Positions 16,905 through 27,156 of a stretch of 64,000 nucleotides of DNA are shown piece after piece. How positions within the stretch are numbered: the stretch's first letter is position 1; each line of letters begins with the position of its first letter. The notes beneath the pieces were generated by a model. The model searched no databases. It saw only the letters and a program-made list of their open reading frames with translations, and had not been told where the DNA came from. The DNA is from Streptomyces sp. NBC_00775 (GTDB lineage Bacteria; Actinomycetota; Actinomycetes; Streptomycetales; Streptomycetaceae). Where the stretch lies: positions 248,001 to 312,000 of the forward strand of contig NZ_CP108938.1 in assembly GCF_036347135.1 (NCBI RefSeq), read 5' to 3'. The translations under genes and the position numbers were made by a program.

Positions 16905-17924
16905 ATGAAGCGCACTCCCCTCCCCCGTTCCCGCAGAATCGCCCCCGCCGTGGCCGTGGCCGCCGCGGCCGCGCTCACCCTCGCCGGCTGTTCCAGCGGC
17001 TCCGGCGGCAAGAAGGCCGAAGAGAGCGGGGCCGCCGCCTCCGCCGGCAAGGCCAACACCCCCCGCATGACGATCGCGATGGTCACCCACGCCCCCTCCG
17101 GCGACACGTTCTGGGACACCATCCGGAAGGGGGCCGAGGCAGCCGCCGCCAAGGACAACGTCAAGCTCATCTACTCCAACGACGAGACCGCGGGCGACCA
17201 GGCCAACCTCGTGCAGAACGCGATCGATCAGAAGGTCGACGGCATCGCCGTCACCCTCGCCAAGCCGGACGCCATGAAGGCCGTGGTCGCCAAGGCGGAG
17301 AAGGCCGGCATTCCGGTCGTCGGCTTCAACGCCGGCCTGTCCGACTGGAAGAAGCAGGGCCTGCTGTCGTTCTTCGGCCAGGACGAGTCCGTCTCGGGCC
17401 AGGCACTCGGCACCAAGCTCAACACCACCGGCGCCAAGCACACCCTGTGCGTCATCCAGGCCCAGGGCGACGTCAACCTCGAAGAGCGCTGCGCCGGTGT
17501 GAAGAAGACCTTCAGCGGCAAGACCGACATCCTCTACGTCAACGGCACCGACATGCCGTCGGTGAAGTCGACGATCACCGCCAAGCTCACGCAGGACAAG
17601 TCCATCGACGAGGTCGTCACACTCGGCGCCCCGTTCGCCCTGACGGCCGCGCAGTCGGCGTCCGAGGCCGGCAGCAAAGCGAAGGTCGCCACCTTCGACC
17701 TCAACAAGGACCTCATCTCCGGCATCGAGAAGGGCAGCATCCAGTTCGCGGTCGACCAGCAGCCCTACCTCCAGGGTTACCTGGCGGTCGACTCCCTGTG
17801 GCTCTACAAGACCAACGGCAACTACAGCGGCGGTGGCGAGCAGCCGATCCTGACCGGACCGGCCTTCGTCGACAAGTCCAACGTCGACGCTGTCGCCAAG
17901 TTCGCCGCGAAGGGCACCCGGTGA
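16905..17924 (+). CDS. Sugar (probably inositol) ABC transporter substrate-binding lipoprotein
   Basis: This 339-residue binding protein has a lipoprotein signal (positively charged MKRTPLPRSRR, hydrophobic stretch, lipobox LAGC with Cys near residue 29). A ribose/inositol-type periplasmic-binding fold follows: IAMVTHAPSGDTFWDTIRKG, NAIDQKVDGIAVTLAKPDAM, VATFDLNKDLISGIEKG, FAVDQQPYLQGYLAVDSL. The ATG at 16905 is preceded by GCGAGGTG. A 290-base leader with the LacI operator precedes it. It is the first gene of an operon with permease, ATPase and iolH. Inositol as ligand is inferred from the neighbours. Confidence 0.9.
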   Translation: MKRTPLPRSRRIAPAVAVAAAAALTLAGCSSGSGGKKAEESGAAASAGKANTPRMTIAMVTHAPSGDTFWDTIRKGAEAAAAKDNVKLIYSNDETAGDQANLVQNAIDQKVDGIAVTLAKPDAMKAVVAKAEKAGIPVVGFNAGLSDWKKQGLLSFFGQDESVSGQALGTKLNTTGAKHTLCVIQAQGDVNLEERCAGVKKTFSGKTDILYVNGTDMPSVKSTITAKLTQDKSIDEVVTLGAPFALTAAQSASEAGSKAKVATFDLNKDLISGIEKGSIQFAVDQQPYLQGYLAVDSLWLYKTNGNYSGGGEQPILTGPAFVDKSNVDAVAKFAAKGTR

Positions 17925-19000
17925 CGAAGATGACCCAGCAGGCTGAGCCGGCGGTGACCATACCGCCGGCCTCCGGCCCCAAGGAGACCGACGGGCGGAC
18001 CGCGCAGCGCTCCCTGGCGCTGCGGCTGCTCGCCCGGCCCGAGGTCGGCGTGTTCCTCGGCGCGGTCGCCGTGTTCGTCTTCTTCCTCATCGCGGCGCCG
18101 GCGGTGCGCTCCGGCAGCTCGATGGCGACGGTGCTCTACCAGTCGTCGACGATCGGCATCATGGCGCTGCCCGTGGCCCTGCTGATGATCGGCGGCGAGT
18201 TCGACCTGTCGTCCGGCGTCGTCGTGATCACCTCGGCGCTGACCGCGAGCATGCTCAGCTACCAGCTGACCATGAACGTCTGGATGGGCGTGATCGTCGC
18301 GCTCGTCGTGTCCCTCGCGATCGGCGCGTTCAACGGCTGGATGATGGTCCGCACCGGGCTGCCGAGCTTCCTGGTCACCCTCGGCACCTTCCTGATCCTG
18401 CAAGGCGTGAACCTCGCGGTCACCAAGCTGATCACCAATAACGTGGCGACCGACGACATCAGCACCATGGACGGCTTCGACCAGGCGAAGAAGGTCTTCG
18501 CCTCGTCCTTCGACGTCGGCGGTGTCCAGGTGAAGATCACCATCGTGTGGTGGCTGGTTTTCGCGGCCATCGCGACCTGGGTGCTGCTGCGCACCAAGTA
18601 CGGCAACTGGATCTTCGCGGTCGGCGGCAACCAGGACAGCGCCCGCGCGGTCGGTGTGCCGGTGACCTTCACCAAGATCACGCTGTTCATGACCGTCGGT
18701 TTCGGCGCCTGGTTCATCGGCATGCACCAGCTGTTCTCCTTCAACACCGTGCAGTCGGGCGAGGGTGTCGGCCAGGAGCTGATCTACATCGCCGCGGCAG
18801 TGATCGGCGGCTGCCTGCTGACCGGCGGCTACGGCTCCGCGATCGGCCCGGTCTTCGGTGCCTTCATGTTCGGCATGGTGCAGCAGGGCATCGTCTACGC
18901 CGGCTGGAACCCCGACTGGTTCAAGGCCTTCCTCGGCGTGATGCTGCTCGGCGCCACGCTCATCAATCTGTGGGTCCGCCGCACGGCGACCCGGAGGTGA
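17921..19000 (+). CDS. Sugar (inositol) ABC transporter permease, RbsC/BPD_transp_2 type
   Basis: This membrane protein of about 359 residues has eight to ten hydrophobic segments and the branched-chain/ribose permease signatures [20 protein letters not shown] near residues 88-107 and [16 protein letters not shown]. The GTG at 17921 overlaps the upstream stop (GTGA), indicating translational coupling; the ATG at 17930 is an alternative. An N-terminal cytosolic extension of about 40 residues precedes the first helix. It would form the channel for the lipoprotein at 16905 and the ATPase at 19006. Confidence 0.93.
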   Translation: MTKMTQQAEPAVTIPPASGPKETDGRTAQRSLALRLLARPEVGVFLGAVAVFVFFLIAAPAVRSGSSMATVLYQSSTIGIMALPVALLMIGGEFDLSSGVVVITSALTASMLSYQLTMNVWMGVIVALVVSLAIGAFNGWMMVRTGLPSFLVTLGTFLILQGVNLAVTKLITNNVATDDISTMDGFDQAKKVFASSFDVGGVQVKITIVWWLVFAAIATWVLLRTKYGNWIFAVGGNQDSARAVGVPVTFTKITLFMTVGFGAWFIGMHQLFSFNTVQSGEGVGQELIYIAAAVIGGCLLTGGYGSAIGPVFGAFMFGMVQQGIVYAGWNPDWFKAFLGVMLLGATLINLWVRRTATRR

Positions 19001-19005
19001 CCCAC

Positions 19006-19880
<875 letters not shown>

Positions 19881-19884
<4 letters not shown>

Positions 19885-20741
19885 AGATCGCCCTCGACCC
19901 GTACATGATCCGCAACGTCCCGCTGCTCGAACTGCCCGCCGTGGTCGCCGAGTTGGGCTACGAATGGATCGAACTCTCCCCACGGGAGGACTTCATCCCC
20001 TTCTTCCGGCACCCACGCGTCGACGACGCGACCGTACGGAAATTCCGCAAGGCTCTCAACGCGGCGGGCGTCGGCATCTCCTCCCTGCTGCCGCTGTTCC
20101 GCTGGTCGGGTCCGGACGAGGCCGACCGGCAGGCCGCGGTGCGCTACTGGAAACGGTCCATCCAGATCGCGGCGGACCTCGGGGTCGACAGCATGATCTC
20201 CGAGTTCAACGGCCGCCCCGAGGCGGCCGACCGCTCGGAGGCCCAGTTCTGGAACTCCCTCGACGAACTGCTCCCGCTCTTCGAACGCGAAGGCATCCGC
20301 CTCACCCTGGAGCCGCACCCCGACGACTTCATCGAGAACGGCCACGACGCGATCAACCTGATCCGCGGCATCAACAACCCGGCCGTCAGCTTCCTCTACT
20401 GCGCCCCACACACGTTCCACATCGGCAACGACGCCCCCGGCATCATCGCGCACGCGGGCGACCTGCTCACCCACGTCCATCTGGCTGATGCCTTCGACCA
20501 CACGGCATCATCCGGCAACCGCTACATCCTCAATCCACCGGGCACTCCCGCCCGCATCCACCAGCACCTCGACATCGGCCAGGGCGAGGTCGACTTCGAC
20601 GGACTCTTCCGCGAACTGCGCACCAACAACTTCGACGGCACCCTGACGGCCTGCGTCTTCGCCTGGGAAGAACGGGCCAAGGAGTCCTCCGTCTTCATGC
20701 GGAAGACGATCGACGCATACCTGGCCGGTGGCCGGCCCTGA
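19881..20741 (+). CDS. iolH: IolH-like sugar phosphate isomerase/epimerase
   Basis: This 286-residue xylose-isomerase-like TIM barrel closely follows the pattern of Bacillus and Corynebacterium Iol[12 protein letters not shown] at the start, [70 protein letters not shown], and the block [20 protein letters not shown]. IolH is always found with inositol genes, but its exact reaction is less well settled than those of IolB-IolG. Putative metal ligands are the Glu in LEPHPDD and the His in HVHLAD. The GTG at 19881 overlaps the ATPase stop (GTGA). It is the last gene of the importer operon; a terminator follows at 20761. Confidence 0.85.
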
Positions 20742-20760
20742 CGGTGCCGCCATGCCGTGA

Positions 20761-20791
20761 GCGGCCCGTGTGGACGCCTCACACGGGCCGC
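20761..20791 (+). terminator. Intrinsic-type hairpin after iolH
   Basis: A perfect 12-base stem (GCGGCCCGTGTG at 20761-20772 with its complement at 20780-20791) encloses a 7-base loop, 20 bases after the iolH stop. No T-run follows, as is common in Streptomyces. It separates the importer unit from the iolC unit. Confidence 0.75.
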
Positions 20792-20870
20792 CGGCCCCTT
20801 CGTCGCACCGCCGATCCGCGTCGGCCAGAGTGCGGTCACCAGAATCGCGAAATCTCGCAATAACAACCTA

Positions 20871-20900
20871 TTGACATGACATATCAGCGCAGGCATCGTA
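20871..20900 (+). promoter_or_regulatory. Probable promoter of the iolC operon
   Basis: A perfect -35 hexamer TTGACA (20871-20876) lies 18 bases upstream of a weak -10 (ATCGTA, 20895-20900). The LacI operator at 20917 sits just downstream of the predicted start site, suiting roadblock repression. The -10 match is poor, so the exact start site is uncertain. Confidence 0.5.
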
Positions 20901-20916
20901 CTCCGCTGAAAGTTCC

Positions 20917-20932
20917 TTTAAAGCGCTTTAAA
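20917..20932. promoter_or_regulatory. Operator palindrome of the inositol LacI repressor (iolC side)
   Basis: TTTAAAGCGCTTTAAA is a perfect 16-base palindrome, 44 bases upstream of the iolC ATG. It shares the 14-base core with 16598-16611, tying the two divergently organised units into one regulon. Confidence 0.9.
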
Positions 20933-20976
20933 TCCAGTTAGCCCCCGGAGTCTCCGGAGCGAAGGGAAACCGCGTC

Positions 20977-21984
20977 ATGCCGTTGGAAGTCCTGACCATG
21001 GGCCGTGTGGGAGTGGATGTGTATCCGCTCCAGACCGGCGTGGGGCTGGCGGAGGTCACCTCGTTCGGCAAGTACCTCGGCGGCAGTCCCACCAACGTCG
21101 CCGTGGCCGCCGCCCGCTACGGGCACTCCTCCGCCGTCATCACCAAGACAGGCCGTGACCCGTTCGGGGACTACGTCCGCGCGGCCCTGGAGGGCTACGG
21201 CGTCGACAGCCGTTTCGTCGGTACGTCGGACATCGCGCCGACGCCGGTGACCTTCTGCGAGATCTTCCCGCCGGACAACTTCCCGCTCTACTTCTACCGT
21301 CTGCCGAGCGCCCCCGACCTGGACATTCACCCCGGCGAGCTGGACCTGGACGCCGTGCGCGACGCCCGTGTCTTCTGGGTCACCGGCACCGGTCTGAGCG
21401 AGGAGCCGAGCCGCTCGGCCACCCTCGCGGCCCTGGCGCACCGGGCGAAGTCCGGCACGACGGTCTTCGACCTCGACTGGCGGCCGGCGTTCTGGAAGGA
21501 CGCAGCCTCGCAGAACCCCGACCAGGCGCGTACGTACTACGCCGAGGCCCTGTCCCACACCACGGTGGCCGTCGGCAACCTCGACGAGTGCGAGGTTGCC
21601 ACCGGCGAACGTGATCCGTACGCCGCCGCGAAGGCCCTGCTCGCCGCCGGAGTGAAGCTGGCGGTGGTGAAGCAGGGGCCCAAGGGCGTACTGGCTGTCG
21701 ACCGCGACGGTTCGGCCGTCGCGATACCGCCGGTCCCGGTGGACGTCGTCAACGGCCTCGGTGCCGGTGACGCCTTCGGCGGCGCGCTCTGCCACGGCCT
21801 GCTGTCCGGCTGGGACATCCGCCGCACGGTCACCTTCGCCAACGCCGCCGGCGCCATCGTCGCGGGCCGCCTGGCCTGCTCCGACGCCATGCCGACGGAG
21901 GCCGAGGTGGAAGCGAGGCTCCACCCGGCGACCCCCGCTCCGACGGCCCCCGATTCCCTCGACGATCCCCAGCGAGAGGTGTGA
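20977..21984 (+). CDS. iolC: 5-dehydro-2-deoxygluconokinase
   Basis: This 335-residue PfkB/ribokinase-family protein would phosphorylate 2-deoxy-5-keto-gluconate (DKG) to DKGP, the fifth step of inositol breakdown. Seen are the substrate-binding start (LTMGRVGVDVYPLQTGVGLA), the GGSPTNVAVAAARYGH block, and the C-terminal PfkB signature NGLGAGDAFGGALCHGLLSG with catalytic Asp265. The first gene after the operator at 20917, it heads the catabolic operon iolC-aldolase-iolB-iolD-iolA. The ATG at 20977 follows GGAGCGAAGGG. The last 20 residues are Pro/Ala-rich and probably disordered. Confidence 0.93.
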   Translation: MPLEVLTMGRVGVDVYPLQTGVGLAEVTSFGKYLGGSPTNVAVAAARYGHSSAVITKTGRDPFGDYVRAALEGYGVDSRFVGTSDIAPTPVTFCEIFPPDNFPLYFYRLPSAPDLDIHPGELDLDAVRDARVFWVTGTGLSEEPSRSATLAALAHRAKSGTTVFDLDWRPAFWKDAASQNPDQARTYYAEALSHTTVAVGNLDECEVATGERDPYAAAKALLAAGVKLAVVKQGPKGVLAVDRDGSAVAIPPVPVDVVNGLGAGDAFGGALCHGLLSGWDIRRTVTFANAAGAIVAGRLACSDAMPTEAEVEARLHPATPAPTAPDSLDDPQREV

Positions 21985-21988
21985 CGAC

Positions 21989-22861
21989 GTGCTCTCTGAC
22001 CATGTGAACCGGATCGTGGAGGCCCGGGTCAACGCCCCCGGTTCCATCGCGGCAGCGGCCGCGCGACGCGTGAAGGCCACCTCCCCGCTCGGCGGGCACG
22101 GCAAGGCGATGATCATCGCGGCGGACCATCCGGCGCGCGGCGCCAACGGCGTGGGCGGCGACCCGAACGCCATGGCCGACCGCTTCGAGCTGCTCGACCG
22201 CCTGTGTGTCGCCCTGGAGCGGCCCGGTGTGACCGGTGTGCTGGCCACCGCCGACATCCTGGAGGACCTGCTGCTCCTCGGCGTCCTCGACGGCAAGAGC
22301 GTCTTCGGCTCCATGAACCGCGCCGGGCTCGCCGGCTCGGCGTTCGAGATCGACGACCGGTTCACCGGCTACGACGCCGAGACGATCGCCGAGATGGGCT
22401 TCGACGGCGGCAAGATGCTCACCCGTATCGCGCTCGACGACCCGGCGACCCCGTCCGTGCTGGAGAACACCGCCCGGGCCGTGGACGAGCTGAATGACCG
22501 TCATCTCATCGCCATGGTCGAGCCGTTCCTCAGCGGCTGGCAGGACGGGAGAGTCCGCAACGACCTCTCCCCCGACGCCGTCGTCAAATCGATCACCATC
22601 GCCTCAGGGCTGGGCCGCCGCACCGCCTACACCTGGCTGAAACTGCCGGTCGTGAACGACATGGAGCGTGTGCTGTCCGCCTCGACGCTGCCCGCACTGC
22701 TGCTGGGCGGCGAGGTCACAGATCCCGCAGCGGCGTTCGCATCCTGGGGCAAGGCTCTCAAGCAACCCACCGCGCAGGGCCTGGTCGTGGGCCGCTCGCT
22801 CCTCTACCCCTCGAACGGCGATGTCGCCGGGGCGGTGGACAAGGCGGTGAGCCTGCTGTGA
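21989..22861 (+). CDS. Cgl0159-type (beta/alpha)8 protein, probable DKGP aldolase
   Basis: This protein of about 290 residues resembles the Cgl0159 family that replaces IolJ in actinobacterial inositol clusters. Seen are KAMIIAADHPARGANGVGGD near the N-terminus, VTGVLATADILEDLLLLGVL, EIDDRFTGYDAETIAEMGFD, ML(T)RIALDD, and the barrel end YTWLKLPVVNDMERVLSAST with a candidate Schiff-base or metal-site Lys in WLKLP. It is placed to cleave DKGP to malonate semialdehyde and dihydroxyacetone phosphate, a step otherwise unprovided here (inference). The GTG at 21989 follows GAGAGG. Its stop overlaps the iolB GTG by four bases. Confidence 0.8.
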   Translation: MLSDHVNRIVEARVNAPGSIAAAAARRVKATSPLGGHGKAMIIAADHPARGANGVGGDPNAMADRFELLDRLCVALERPGVTGVLATADILEDLLLLGVLDGKSVFGSMNRAGLAGSAFEIDDRFTGYDAETIAEMGFDGGKMLTRIALDDPATPSVLENTARAVDELNDRHLIAMVEPFLSGWQDGRVRNDLSPDAVVKSITIASGLGRRTAYTWLKLPVVNDMERVLSASTLPALLLGGEVTDPAAAFASWGKALKQPTAQGLVVGRSLLYPSNGDVAGAVDKAVSLL

Positions 22862-23742
22862 CGGACACGAGCAAGTACCACCTGCCGAAAGGGACTTCGT
22901 CCGACGGTCCGTACGACCTCCTGGTCACGCCCGAGTCGGCGGGCTGGGGATACTCCGGCCTCAGAATCCTGACCCTGGGGCCGGGCGGGACGCACACGCT
23001 CACCACCGGTGACTCCGAGTTCCTGGTGCTCCCCCTGCGCGGCGGCTGCACCGTCACGGTCGGCGGGCAGAGCTTCGACCTCGACGGCCGTACGGGCGTC
23101 TTCGCCTCGGTCACCGACTTCGCATACATACCCCAAGGGTCCGTGGCCGTCCTGGGCAGCGCCGCCGGCGGAACCTTCGCACTGCCCTCGGCCCGTACAG
23201 GGCAAGGCGGCCTCCGCGCCCGCTACGGCCCGAGGGACACGGTGCCCGTCGAGCTGCGCGGCGCCGGAAACTGTTCCCGCCAGGTCAACAACTACTGCCT
23301 GCCCGGCACCTTCGACGCCGAGCAGCTGCTGGTGTGCGAGGTCCTCACACCCGGCGGCAACTGGTCGTCGTACCCGCCGCACAAGCACGACGAAGCGCAC
23401 CCCGGAGCCGAGTCCGAGCTGGAGGAGATCTACTACTTCGAGGTCGGCGGCGGCGAGCGGGCCTTCGGCTACCAGCGCGTGTACGGCACCGCGGACCGGC
23501 CGATCGACGTGCTCGCCGAGGTCCGCTCCGGTGACACCGTCCTGATCCCGCACGGCTGGCACGGGCCGTCGATCGCCGCGCCCGGCTACGACCTCTACTA
23601 CCTCAACGTCATGGCGGGCCCAGGCCAGGACCGCGCCTGGCTGATCTGCGACGACCCCGCGCACGGGTGGGTCCGCGAAACCTGGGAGTCCCAGACCGTC
23701 GACTCCCGTCTCCCCTTCGCCGGCGAGGAGGCCCCACGATGA
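22858..23742 (+). CDS. iolB: 5-deoxy-glucuronate isomerase
   Basis: This 294-residue bicupin isomerises 5-deoxy-glucuronate to 2-deoxy-5-keto-gluconate (DKG). The metal-binding cupin block is visible as SYPPHKHDEAHPGAESELEE, then IYYFEV, with later strands FGYQRVYGTADRPIDVLAEV, TVLIPHGWHGPS and YYLNVMAGPG. The N-terminal half is the degenerate cupin (SAGWGYSGLRILTLGPGG; LPLRGGCTVTV). The GTG at 22858 overlaps the preceding stop, and its own stop overlaps the iolD ATG (ATGA), so translation is coupled both ways. Length and motif order are normal. Confidence 0.95.
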   Translation: MTDTSKYHLPKGTSSDGPYDLLVTPESAGWGYSGLRILTLGPGGTHTLTTGDSEFLVLPLRGGCTVTVGGQSFDLDGRTGVFASVTDFAYIPQGSVAVLGSAAGGTFALPSARTGQGGLRARYGPRDTVPVELRGAGNCSRQVNNYCLPGTFDAEQLLVCEVLTPGGNWSSYPPHKHDEAHPGAESELEEIYYFEVGGGERAFGYQRVYGTADRPIDVLAEVRSGDTVLIPHGWHGPSIAAPGYDLYYLNVMAGPGQDRAWLICDDPAHGWVRETWESQTVDSRLPFAGEEAPR

Positions 23743-25616
23743 CCACGATCCGCCTCACCACCGCCCAGGCCCTGGTCCGCTTCCTGGCCAACCAGTACAG
23801 CGAGCGCGACGGCCAGGAGCAGCGGCTGATCCCCGGTGTGTGGGGCATCTTCGGGCACGGCAACGTGGCCGGGATCGGGCAGGCCCTGCTCCAGGCCGCC
23901 GTCACCCGGGAAGCCGACCTCCCCTACTACCTGGCCCGCAACGAACAGGGCATGGTGCACGCGTCCGTGGCGTACGCCAAGATGCGCGACCGGCTGGCCA
24001 CCTTCGCCTGTACGGCGTCGACCGGCCCCGGCTCCACCAACATGATCACCGGCGCGGCGCTGGCCACGACCAACAGGCTTCCGGTCCTGCTGCTGCCCAG
24101 CGACATGTTCGCCACCCGGGCCGCCGACCCGGTGCTTCAGCAGTTGGAGGACACCCGGGGCGGGGACGTCACGGTCAACGACGCCTTCCGAGCCGTATCG
24201 AAGTACTTCGACCGCATCTCGCGTCCCGAACAGCTGATCCCGGCCGCGCTGGCCGCGATGCGGGTGCTGAGCGACCCGGTGGAGACCGGCGCCGTCACGC
24301 TCGCGCTGCCGCAGGACGTGCAGGCGGAAGGCTTCGACTGGCCGGCCGAGTTCTTCCGGCGCCGGGTCTGGCATGTGGGCCGCCCGGTGCCGGAGCCGGC
24401 CGCCGTCGAGCGGGCCGCGCGGCTGCTGCGCGGCGCACGCAGGCCGCTGATCGTGGCCGGTGGCGGGATCGTCTACTCGGGTGCCGAGACCGAGCTGCGT
24501 GCCTTCGCGGAGGCCACCGGCATCCCGGTCGCGGACACGCACGCGGGCAAGGGCGCGGTGCCGTGGGACCACCCGTACGCGGTGGGCGGCATCGGCTCCA
24601 CGGGTTCGTACGCGGCCAACGACCTGGCGAAGGACGCCGATGTCGTACTGGGCATCGGCACCCGTTACTCCGACTTCACCACCGCCAGTCACACGGTCTT
24701 CGGCAACCCGGACGTCACGTTCGTCAACCTCAACGTGGCCCGGCTGGACGCCGTGAAGCACTCGGCGGAGCCGCTGGTGGCGGATGCCCGGTTCGGCATC
24801 CAGGCGCTGGCGGGTGTGCTCGCCGACTGGGAGGTCGACCCCGCCTACCGGGACCGCATACGTCAACTCGTCGCGCGTACACGGGAGATCGAGAACGAGT
24901 GCTTCAACCGGGCGCACGGCCCGCTGCCCGCCCAGACCGAGATCCTCGGCGCACTCAACGACGTCCTCGACGACCGCGCCGTCGTCATCAACGCCGCGGG
25001 TTCCCTGCCGGGTGACCTGCAACAGCTGTGGCGGGCCCGGGATCCGAAGGCGTACCACGTCGAATACGCCTATTCCTGCATGGGGTACGAGGTCGCGGCC
25101 GGCGTCGGCGCCAAGATGGCCGATCCGTCGCGCGAGGTCGTCGTACTCGTGGGCGACGGCTCGTATCTGATGATGGCTCAGGAGATCGTGACCATGGTCT
25201 CCGAGGGGCTGAAGGTCATCGTCGTCCTCGTCCAGAACCACGGTTTCGCGTCGATCGGCTCGCTGTCGGAATCACTCGGCTCACAGCGGTTCGGCACCAA
25301 GTACCGCTTCCGCAACGGCGATTCGGGCCAGCTCGACGGCGACGTACTCCCCGTCGACCTCGCCGCCAACGCCTCCTCGCTCGGTGCGGACGTTCTGCAC
25401 GCCACCTCCGTCGACGAGTTCCGTGCGGCGATGGAGAAGGCGAAGGCGGCCACCCGCACCACGGTCGTGCATATCGAGACCGATCTGTACGGGCCGAACC
25501 CGCCCGGCCACGGCTGGTGGGACGTACCGGTCTCCCAGACATCCGCCCTGGACTCCACCCGTGCCGCGTACGAGACGTATGCCTCCCACAAGCTCGACCA
25601 GCGCCACTACCTGTAA
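23739..25616 (+). CDS. iolD: 3D-(3,5/4)-trihydroxycyclohexane-1,2-dione acylhydrolase
   Basis: This 625-residue thiamine-diphosphate enzyme opens the ring of the diketo intermediate to 5-deoxy-glucuronate. The N-terminal PYR domain has the activating Glu69 in LARNEQGMVHASVAYAKM. The central domain follows (LLRGARRPLIVAGGGIVYSG). The C-terminal PP domain carries the ThDP/Mg motif GDGSYLMMAQEIVTM from about residue 471 with the matching Asn in VQNHGFASIGSLSES. The ATG at 23739 overlaps the iolB stop. The C-terminus ends THKLDQRHYL-like (SHKLDQRHYL), typical of full-length IolD. Confidence 0.96.
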   Translation: MTTIRLTTAQALVRFLANQYSERDGQEQRLIPGVWGIFGHGNVAGIGQALLQAAVTREADLPYYLARNEQGMVHASVAYAKMRDRLATFACTASTGPGSTNMITGAALATTNRLPVLLLPSDMFATRAADPVLQQLEDTRGGDVTVNDAFRAVSKYFDRISRPEQLIPAALAAMRVLSDPVETGAVTLALPQDVQAEGFDWPAEFFRRRVWHVGRPVPEPAAVERAARLLRGARRPLIVAGGGIVYSGAETELRAFAEATGIPVADTHAGKGAVPWDHPYAVGGIGSTGSYAANDLAKDADVVLGIGTRYSDFTTASHTVFGNPDVTFVNLNVARLDAVKHSAEPLVADARFGIQALAGVLADWEVDPAYRDRIRQLVARTREIENECFNRAHGPLPAQTEILGALNDVLDDRAVVINAAGSLPGDLQQLWRARDPKAYHVEYAYSCMGYEVAAGVGAKMADPSREVVVLVGDGSYLMMAQEIVTMVSEGLKVIVVLVQNHGFASIGSLSESLGSQRFGTKYRFRNGDSGQLDGDVLPVDLAANASSLGADVLHATSVDEFRAAMEKAKAATRTTVVHIETDLYGPNPPGHGWWDVPVSQTSALDSTRAAYETYASHKLDQRHYL

Positions 25617-25628
25617 GGACACCCTCAC

Positions 25629-27125
25629 GTGACAACCATCCCGCACTGGATCAACGGCACGCCCGCCGAGGGCTCCGCCCCGCACACCGCGCCGGTCTTC
25701 AACCCGGCCACCGGCCAGGAGCAGGCGCGGGTCCTGCTCGGCGGCGGCGCCGAGGTCGATGCCGCCGTCGCCGCCGCCACTGCCGCGTTCGAGACCTGGT
25801 CGGAGTCGTCGCTCGCGCAGCGCACCCAAGTGATGTTCGCCTTCCGGCAGTTGCTCGTGGAGCACGAGGAGGAGCTGGGCCGGATCATCTCGGCCGAGCA
25901 CGGCAAGACGGTCGACGACGCGCGCGGCGAGATCACGCGCGGCCGGGAGGTCGTGGAGTTCGCGTGCGGGCTCGGTGACGTACTGAAGGGCAGCTTCTCG
26001 GACCAGGTGTCGCGCGGTGTCGACGTGCACGACTTCCGGCAGCCGCTCGGTGTCGTCGCGGGGATCACGCCCTTCAACTTCCCCGCCATGGTGCCTCTTT
26101 GGATGCACCCGATGGCCATCGCCACCGGCAACACCTTCGTCCTGAAGCCCAGTGAGCGCGATCCGTCCGCCGCGAACTTCGTCGCCGAGCTCTACCGGCG
26201 CGCCGGTCTCCCGGACGGCGTCTTCAACGTCGTGCACGGCGGCAAGGACGCGGTCGACGCGATCCTCACCCACCCCGGCATCGAGGCCGTCTCCTTCGTC
26301 GGCTCGACGCCGATCGCCAAGTACGTACACGAGCAGGCCACTTCGCACGGCAAGCGGGTCCAGGCGCTCGGCGGCGCCAAGAACCACGCCGTCGTGCTGC
26401 CCGACGCCGACATCGAGTTCGCCGCCAACCACATCACGGCGGGCGCCTACGGCTCGGCCGGCGAGAGGTGCATGGCCGTGTCCGTCGCCGTCGCGGTGGG
26501 TACGGCGGCCGATGCACTGGTCGAGGCCCTGGAGCTCAAGGCGCGCGAGGTCAAGGTCGGTCCCGGTGACATGCCGGACGTCGAGATGGGGCCGCTCGTC
26601 ACCAAGGCGTCGCAGGAGCGCGTCGAGCACGCCGTCGGGGTCGCCGCCACGCAGGGCGCGACGGTCGTCGTGGACGGGCGCGGGCTGAAGGTCGACGGTC
26701 ACGAGGAGGGCTTCTTCACCGGGCCGTCCCTGCTCGACCACGTCACCGCCGAGATGGACGCGTACAAGGAGGAGCTGTTCGGGCCGGTGCTCGCCGTCGT
26801 CCGGGTCGACTCGCTCGACGAGGCGATCGACCTCATCAACGCCAATCCGTACGGGAACGGGACTGCCCTGTTCACCGGCAGCGGTGAGGCGGCACGCCGG
26901 TTCCAGCGCCGGATCAAGGTCGGCATGATCGGCATCAACGTCCCCGTGCCGGTGCCGATGTCGTACTACTCCTTCGGCGGCTGGAAGGACTCCCTCATCG
27001 GCGACTCCCCCGTCCACGGCCCCGAGGGAATCCGCTTCTACACCCGCCCCAAGGTCGTCACCACACGCTGGCCGCAGCCCGCCCAGCAGGTGAATGCAGG
27101 GTTCAACTTCCCCACCTCCAGCTGA
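25629..27125 (+). CDS. iolA: CoA-acylating methylmalonate-semialdehyde dehydrogenase
   Basis: This 498-residue aldehyde dehydrogenase oxidises malonate semialdehyde (and methylmalonate semialdehyde) to acetyl-CoA (propionyl-CoA). It has the MMSDH hallmarks: GITPFNFPAMVPLWMHPMAI, KPSERDPSAA, VSFVGSTPIAKYVHEQA, QALGGAKNHAVVLPDAD without the usual general-base Glu, and catalytic Cys281 in SAGERCMAVS. The GTG at 25629 lies 12 bases after iolD. The same enzyme could serve valine and thymine breakdown, but the operon position points to inositol. Also known as mmsA. Confidence 0.93.
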   Translation: MTTIPHWINGTPAEGSAPHTAPVFNPATGQEQARVLLGGGAEVDAAVAAATAAFETWSESSLAQRTQVMFAFRQLLVEHEEELGRIISAEHGKTVDDARGEITRGREVVEFACGLGDVLKGSFSDQVSRGVDVHDFRQPLGVVAGITPFNFPAMVPLWMHPMAIATGNTFVLKPSERDPSAANFVAELYRRAGLPDGVFNVVHGGKDAVDAILTHPGIEAVSFVGSTPIAKYVHEQATSHGKRVQALGGAKNHAVVLPDADIEFAANHITAGAYGSAGERCMAVSVAVAVGTAADALVEALELKAREVKVGPGDMPDVEMGPLVTKASQERVEHAVGVAATQGATVVVDGRGLKVDGHEEGFFTGPSLLDHVTAEMDAYKEELFGPVLAVVRVDSLDEAIDLINANPYGNGTALFTGSGEAARRFQRRIKVGMIGINVPVPVPMSYYSFGGWKDSLIGDSPVHGPEGIRFYTRPKVVTTRWPQPAQQVNAGFNFPTSS

Positions 27126-27156
27126 GATCTCCCGATCCCTCCCCCAAGGACACGCC

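Noticed and set aside
16613..17924. Long plus-strand frame beginning at 16613 upstream of the permease
   Set aside because: Its first half is an out-of-frame reading of the binding-protein gene; only the part from 17921 is the permease.
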